Origin: Nephromyces sp. MM_2019
Lineage: Eukaryota > Apicomplexa > Aconoidasida > Nephromycida
Assembly: GCA_015657535.1 (NCBI GenBank)
Contig: JADHZB010000797.1
Coordinates: forward strand, 1 to 27,350
Reading direction: 5' to 3'
Length of the DNA: 27,350 bases
Positions 22,801 through 27,350 of this stretch are shown here, piece by piece; positions within the stretch are counted from its first letter, which is position 1; each line of letters opens with the position of its first letter. A program made the translations under genes and the position numbers. The notes under the pieces were generated by a model. The model was not told the DNA's origin and searched no databases. It saw only the letters and a program-made list of their open reading frames with translations.

Positions 22801-25800
22801 GCTTATACTGTGGAAAAAGTCGGGTTTTGAGCTATTTTGTGTGTGTGTGTGTGTGCATGTGTTTAGCAGCAGAGGGAGGAGTGGGGGTGGAGGTTTGTGT
22901 TGGTATGAATATGTGGGCATAAGGGCGCATGTGGTGGTATATGCGTGTGTGTATATATATCAGTTTGTGTGTGAGTGTACGTACATGTGTCTGTCTGTAG
23001 GTGTCTTTCAGTTTCACTGTGTTGTGTTCTATATGTGATCCCCCCATTTCTGTGGGCGTTCTTCTTGGGTCTACCTGTGTGCTGGCGGATATTTTTATAT
23101 AGACTTTTATCTTTATGTGCGCACAGGTGTAGATGAGCGTGTATACATCTCCGCACCTATTCACACATATAAACTTACCTTTTTTCTAGCATCTGCTGAT
23201 ATTTTCAGCTTCTTCTACTTCTTCCTTGCAAGCAGTAAAAATCGCGTTTTTGGCATTTCTCTCAACTTCACAGGAAAATCAGCCGTTTTTCGTAGCTTTT
23301 GTTAATAAAAACATCTCTAGGGAGCCACTATTGAACACACACACACAAATTATTTCAGGGTCGTGTGATAATGAAAATTAATATGAAGGCGATGACGATT
23401 ACGATGAAGAAGAAGAAGATGAAAAAGATGATGAAGATGAAGATGAAGAAGATGAAAAAGATGATGAAGATGATGAAGATTATGAAGCAGATGATGATGA
23501 TGATTAAGAACAAGATGAAACAGACGAAGAAGATGAAGATAAAGATGAAGATAAAGAAGATGAAACAGATGATGAAGATGAAAAAGATGATGAAGATGAA
23601 GATGATGATTAAGAAGATGAAACAGATGATGAAGATGAAACAGATGATGAAGATAAAGAAGATGACGATTAAGAATAAGATGAAACAGACGAAGAAGATG
23701 AAGATAAAGATGAAGATAAAGAAGATGAAACAGATGATGAAGATTATGAAGCAGATGATGATGATGATTAAAAAGATGAAAAAGATGAAAAAGATGAAGA
23801 AGATGAAAAAGATGATGAAGATGAGTAATGTAAATACAGCGAAGATTGCACTACATTTGGTTTTTAAATAGCAGCTTTTGTATATTTTTACCAGTTCCTA
23901 GACAAGCAAACTATGCGTGGTCAGACTTGGATGCCGCTTGCACTGTTTGGTTAGTGCTGAACTTCGTCTTCTTCCTTTGGAACATCGACTTTTTGGTGGC
24001 TGTCGAGGATATGATAATCTCTCACTCAGTGGCATCGTGGTATTTTGCCCCTGTCTTTCCCGGTATGAATGTGTGCGTGTGTGATAGGGTTGGTGTATGT
24101 ATTAGTGTGTGTTTAAGTGCTTGTGTGCGCGTGTGTTTGCATGTACGATTGTATGTGTTTGTGTGTATGGACACTGATTTCAGGCGTTTCTGGTATGAAA
24201 GTGTATGCAGAGGGAAGTCGATTCATGTGTGTGAGTTCCTTGGCGTATTGTTTGGTCTTTTCTGGCGTGATAAAGTGTGTGAGAGGGTTAGTTTATATAT
24301 AAGTGTATCCGTGTGCCGTGTGCGGCTCTCTGTCTCTGTGTGTGTGCGGCTTCCTGTCTCTGTGTGTGACTATGTGGCTTATACTATGTTTGAAGATTCG
24401 AAGCTTATTTCTTGTTGTGAAGACGTGTGTTAAGCCCGAAAATCTCACAAAAATGATGAATTTAAGTGAAAATTTCGCTCTTTTTGGCTTATGAACAGGA
24501 GGAAGGAGGCATCTGCTTTATCATTCTGTGGCAGATTCTTGTTGGGTTATCCTGAGGTATCATCTTGGATCCGCTGTGTTTGGCTCATTCATACTTTCAG
24601 GTCGTGCGCACATTTTTATGTGTGTGTGTTGATGTGTGTGCGTATGTGTTCATGAGTAGGTGTGTCTGCGCTCATGTGAGTTTCAGTGTGTGGTTTTTTT
24701 CGAGTACGTGTGTTTACTTTAAGTTATGGATTGGACTACTCATGCCTATAACAAGCAGTTCTTCTCCCTTTTTGATAGAGGGTTCCTCGCTGTTCTAAGA
24801 GTGAAGAAAGGTGTGTGTGTGTGTGTGTGACAAATTTTCTCTGCTAATCAACTGTAAGCTTACTAGCCTATCGATGAAGATGAAGTTGATGATGATGAAG
24901 AAGAAGATGACGAAGATGATGACGAAGAAGATGAAGAAGATGATGATAATGATGATGCATCTTCAAAGTTTTCGCCTTCAGTTTTGGCGCTTCCTCGAGC
25001 GGTAAGCTGGTTGAGGCAATCGGTTCTTTCTAGGAGATCTGATTCTATTGTTCTTCCCTTCAACTGTTTGAGGTTTGCTGCAGTTTTCATCATTTTCCAT
25101 CTTCAAGAAGAATCTTTAGGTTTCATTGGTTTAAAGTATATGAAAAGTTTGATTACGCCGTGAAGATTGTGTGTTAAAACTGGTAGTAGAATTCTGCAGC
25201 TTATGAGAGTTGTATAAGTGTTTTTTTGGGAGAGTCCGTTTGTGTGTGTCGGGGCGTGTGTGCAAAGGAGTTCGAATTTGTGTGTCTCTGAGGTGTGTGT
25301 AAAGGAGTTTCTGAGTGTTTGTGGACTTATATATGAGTCTGTGCGTTTTTTGTTTTGTGAGCTTATATATATGTGCGCGTGTGGGTGTATGTGGGTGTAT
25401 GTGGGTGTGTGTGTAGGTGTGTGTGTAGGTGTGTGTGTAGGTGTGTGTGTAGGTGTGTGTGTAGGTATGTATGTGGGTGTATATGGGTGTGTGTCTGTAG
25501 GTGTGTGTGTGGGTTTATATGTGTGTGTGTGTGTGTGTGTGCGCGTGCTTATTTCTTCGTTGATTACTGATTTCAGCTTCTTCTCGTGGTATGGTTTTTT
25601 CTTCCGCTTGACCCAGTTTCTTACTAGGAAAGCTTACATACAAGTAGCCTTTCTTGGCCAGGATTTTCTGAAGGCTGCCTACACGAGCTTTGCTCTCTCT
25701 GTGAGGTATAATACTCGATATATTCAGGGAAATGTGTGGGTGTGTAGGTGTGTATGTTGGTATGTGTTTTTATGCGTGGATGAGTGTGTGTGCGTGTATG

Positions 25801-27016
25801 TGGCTATGTACGTGTGTGTGCATTTTTGTATGTGTGTTTGTGTTTGTGTGTTGCATGCAGCTGTCGATACTTTGAGGCTAATGCGTAGATGCTAGTCTCT
25901 AGCTAAGGCTTTAGATGTTTTCTCTGCTTCTTACAGAAATCCTATACGAATTTTCCTAGTTGAGAGCTTCAGTATAATGGTGCAAATCATTGGAGTTCTA
26001 TCGGTTACCTCTTGCATGCTGCTTGTCGTCTTGGGGATTATGAAGGTATACTTTGTGTGTGCGGGTGGGAAGAGAGGTGTGTGTGCGGGTGGGAAGAGAG
26101 GTGTGTGTGCGGGTGGGAAGAGAGGTGTGTGTGCGGGTGGGAAGAGAGGTGTGTGTGCGGGTGGGAAGAGAGGTGTGTGTGCGGGTGGGAAGAGAGGTGT
26201 GTGTGCGGGTGGGAAGAGAGGTGTGTGTGCGGGTGGGAAGAGAGGTGTGTGTGCGGGTGGGAAGAGAGGTGTGTGTGCGGGTGGGAAGAGAGGTGTGTGT
26301 GCGGGTGGGAAGAGAGGTGTGTGTGTGTGGTTAATGGAGATGAAGAAAATGGTGAGGATGAAGATCATGCTGCCATTCTCATCGTTATTCTTTGACAAGA
26401 CTTTTAGGCTTTTTTCATGAAAAATTGGCGGTTTTTCTGTAGAAATGAACAAGAACATTCCTCCTGCCTCCAAACCCAGGGCAAAACCTGCACACATGAT
26501 TTATTTTCCTGCGTGAGACTTATTATTTAAGTTCTTACTCGCCCTCGCTCACCCACCTTAAAGCATAAAATAGACGCGCACACCCCTATTTCCACACTGA
26601 AACACACACCAACACACACTCACACACCCATATAAACCCACACTAATACGAAGCAATGCATACATGACACTCATGCACCAATACCCACACTGATACGCAG
26701 AGACGCCCACTCGCACACACCGATACCCACATACACACACACCCATATAAACCCACCCGCATAAACACCCAAACACACACCCATTTTACCCCTCCAAGCT
26801 TCTTCCCTCTACATTAACTTTCCAACTTTGCACATAGTTGATTTGACTCTTCAAGCTTCCTCTTTCTTTTTCACTTTCATAACGCAGTATTTTCCTGCCA
26901 TCATCGGAGCGACTTACTTGTACACCTCTCCCTTAGTTTTTGCATGTTTAACCACCCTCCCAATCACTATTGTGCTGATGCAATGTTGGAGCATTAGCTG
27001 TGATGCTATTATCCAG
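16857..27016 (+). CDS. Choline transporter-like protein (SLC44/CTL family), 3' end outside window
   Basis: Multi-pass transporter; characterised SLC44 members carry choline or related cations across plasma and organelle membranes. Exons: 16857-17257, 17951-18123, 18471-18508, 18813-18929, 19343-19434, 19845-19983, 20399-20479, 20950-20989, 21917-22058, 22638-22789, 23895-24062, 24499-24600, 24781-24812, 24867-25072, 25577-25705, 25937-26045, 26888-27016; about 750 codons. Family marks: hydrophilic N-terminus (1-165), first helix about 167-187, then [10 protein letters not shown] and VCGID (as GDPRRLIYG...VCG), a cysteine-bearing outer loop (C208, C245, C249, C262, C272, C288), SVASWYF (503-509), [14 protein letters not shown] (534-547), [11 protein letters not shown] and a final helix pair. 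An acidic insert of about 30 Asp/Glu lies near 562-590. Exons 13-14 are least certain: alternative joins are 24810/24880 at the front, and 25001 (with acceptor at 25620) or 25009 at the back. Exons 10/11 may instead join 22793/23902. Confidence 0.9.
17316..17465 (+). other. Acidic open segment inside SLC44-like intron 1
   Basis: Within intron 1 (17258-17950), the frame from TTC at 17316 is open for 49 codons to TGA at 17463. It reads as a glutamate-rich, protein-like tail with pieces such as [17 protein letters not shown] and [17 protein letters not shown]. Acceptor-like TAG sites precede it (ending 17331 and 17355), but both give phase 1, whereas exon 1 ends in phase 2. It therefore cannot be joined to exon 1 with the donor used. 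It could be an unused relic, an alternative 3' exon with another donor, or chance in GA-rich DNA. Confidence 0.25.
19073..19141 (+). repeat. GT tract with six GGG runs (possible G-quadruplex) in SLC44-like intron 4/5 boundary region
   Basis: Inside the intron 18930-19342 there are three GGGTGGG pairs (19091-19097, 19109-19115, 19129-19135) separated by (GT)n. Four or more G3 runs with short loops meet the usual pattern for a G-quadruplex on the sense DNA strand and in the pre-mRNA. Confidence 0.7.
21287..21525 (+). repeat. About 40-base degenerate repeat, CA-rich, in SLC44-like intron 8
   Basis: Roughly six diverged units of about 40 bases each carry a TAGTATNTATCAGNGCAAAA-like part followed by GACGCACACAC. 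The intron (20990-21916) is unusual in being CA-rich on the sense strand where most others are TG-rich. Confidence 0.65.
22310..22490 (+). repeat. TCTC/TGTG-rich tract in SLC44-like intron 9
   Basis: CTCTCTCTCTGTGTCTCTGT-like sequence mixed with TATC units fills the centre of intron 22059-22637. A long + strand frame runs from here through exon 10 because the pyrimidine-rich intron lacks stops; only 22638 onward is exon. Confidence 0.7.
23369..23828 (+). repeat. GAT/GAA trinucleotide tract with 165-base duplication in SLC44-like intron 10
   Basis: About 450 bases consist almost wholly of GAT, GAA, AAA and occasional ACA codon-like triplets. A block containing GATGAAACAGACGAAGAAG is present at 23514 and again at 23679, a 165-base (55-triplet) spacing, and GATTATGAAGCAGATGATGA also recurs. 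In the Asp/Glu frame the tract is broken by TAA stops, mostly following GATGATGAT-like runs. In the shifted frame it reads as Met/Lys-rich and open for 168 codons. The tract contains no GT dinucleotide until GAGTAATGT at its right end, so an exon here would lack an internal donor. I take it as intronic. Confidence 0.8.
24867..24961 (+). repeat. Coding GAT/GAA tract (acidic insert of the SLC44-like protein)
   Basis: Within exon 14, a GAT/GAA-rich run encodes about 28 aspartates and glutamates with few interruptions (a Val and an Asn). It lies after the RYHLGS...FGSFIL helix and before FLTRKAYIQ. In related proteins this position is a loop between membrane helices. Same-triplet composition as the intronic tract at 23369-23828 suggests that the insert arose by microsatellite expansion. 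The minus-strand poly-Ser frame across it is a shadow. Confidence 0.6.
25405..25466 (+). repeat. 12-base tandem repeat, 5 copies, in SLC44-like intron 14
   Basis: TAGGTGTGTGTG recurs with exact 12-base spacing (TAGG at 25414, 25426, 25438 and 25450, then TAGGTATG at 25462). It is preceded by three GTGGGTGTAT units of 10 bases. It lies in a TG-rich intron; the Cys/Val-rich frames across it are spurious. Confidence 0.85.
26053..26320 (+). repeat. 24-base tandem array, 11 copies, in SLC44-like intron 16
   Basis: Eleven copies of a 24-base unit made of (GT)4 plus the core GCGGGTGGGAAGAGAG; the cores start at 26061 and then every 24 bases to 26301, with no substitution that I can see. With a period of 24 and no stop codon, it is open in all three + strand frames (8-residue repeats such as CVRVGREV) and in at least one - strand frame (HTPLFPPA). 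It begins a few bases after the donor that ends exon 16 at 26045, so it is intronic. Perfect identity suggests recent expansion. Confidence 0.95.
26565..26785 (+). repeat. CA-rich block in SLC44-like intron 16
   Basis: ACACACC-, CCCACAT- and CGCACAC-type sequence with ATATAAACCCAC repeated. It lies in the same intron as the upstream TG-rich 24-base array and has the opposite strand polarity, so the two are broadly complementary. Confidence 0.8.
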
Positions 27017-27260
27017 GTGAATTCAGCTTTTTTTTGGGGTTTTTTTGTATGTTTGCTTGTGATATTTGGCGTATGTGAGTGTATATACACCGAATTTAGC
27101 TTTTTATCGCAGTTTTCTTCCTTTAATTGAATCTTATGGCTTTTTTGCTAAAAAAATGCTTTTCCCTGCAGAGATTCATTATAATGTGTGTTAGTTAGAA
27201 GTTTATCCTTTTTATGTGAAGATTTTACCTTTTATCGCGGGATTCTCTGTGGTGTGTGTA

Positions 27261-27350
27261 TTTTGGTGTTGTTGTGTGTGTGTCAGTGTATGTTGGTGTT
27301 GTTGTGTGTGTGTCAGTGTATGTTGGTGTTGTTGTGTGTGTGTCAGTGTA
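27261..27350 (+). repeat. 30-base tandem repeat, 3 copies, running off the right edge
   Basis: A unit of 30 bases (TGTTGGTGTTGTTGTGTGTG then TGTCAGTGTA) is present at 27261-27290 (first base pair of the unit varied), 27291-27320 and 27321-27350. It lies in the intron after SLC44-like exon 17, and the array probably continues beyond the window. Confidence 0.9.

Noticed and set aside
23365..23871. 168-codon Met/Lys-rich frame
   Set aside because: Out-of-phase reading of a GAT/GAA tract inside an intron; low complexity and no splice logic.
24863..25093. Minus-strand frame with a poly-serine run
   Set aside because: It is the antisense shadow of the acidic GAT/GAA tract in SLC44-like exon 14.
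26053..26320. CRISPR array
   Set aside because: Units are directly adjacent without spacers, and the context is a eukaryotic intron.
25931..26497. 188-codon minus-strand frame with a HTPLFPPA repeat, and + strand frames with CVRVGREV- or [12 protein letters not shown] repeats
   Set aside because: All are translations of the 24-base intronic array, which lacks stops in most frames. The flanking sequence on the + strand is the end of SLC44-like exon 16 and its intron.

Overview
The window is nuclear DNA from an intron-rich eukaryote, most likely a unicellular protist. It carries two spliced genes on the + strand, and each is interrupted by many GT-AG introns of roughly 50 to 1100 bases. Coding exons read as ordinary protein. 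The introns are full of low-complexity sequence, mostly TG/GT-rich on the sense strand. I cannot place the species. Moderate AT content, many introns per gene and simple-repeat-filled introns would fit an alveolate such as a coccidian-like apicomplexan, or another protist lineage; that is a guess. There are no operons, Shine-Dalgarno sites, tRNAs, rRNAs or CRISPR arrays.

Layout. 1-2977: no gene recognised. 2978-9396: complete 10-exon gene for an ABCG-type half ABC transporter; nine phase-consistent introns give 715 codons, with every nucleotide-binding motif and six membrane helices. 9397-16856: mostly non-coding and rich in degenerate tandem repeats, with a weak candidate for a small spliced membrane-protein gene at about 9983-11161. 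16857-27016 and beyond: a choline transporter-like (SLC44/CTL) gene of at least 17 exons and about 750 codons, whose last exon(s) lie past the right edge.

The two firm genes both encode plasma- or endomembrane transporters linked in other organisms to lipid or lipid-precursor traffic (ABCG: sterols, phospholipids, drugs; SLC44: choline and related cations). Nothing in the sequence shows that they work together; adjacency is not functional evidence in a eukaryote.

The points most worth a second look are about gene architecture: splice-acceptor-like sequences directly before both start codons (5' UTR introns or trans-splicing), a strongly strand-biased GT composition of introns, a cluster of perfect 5' splice-site look-alikes inside one ABCG intron, an intronic GAT/GAA tract that echoes a coding acidic tract of the same gene, and an exact 11-copy 24-base array that is open in several reading frames. 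I did not find a convincing undescribed molecular system.
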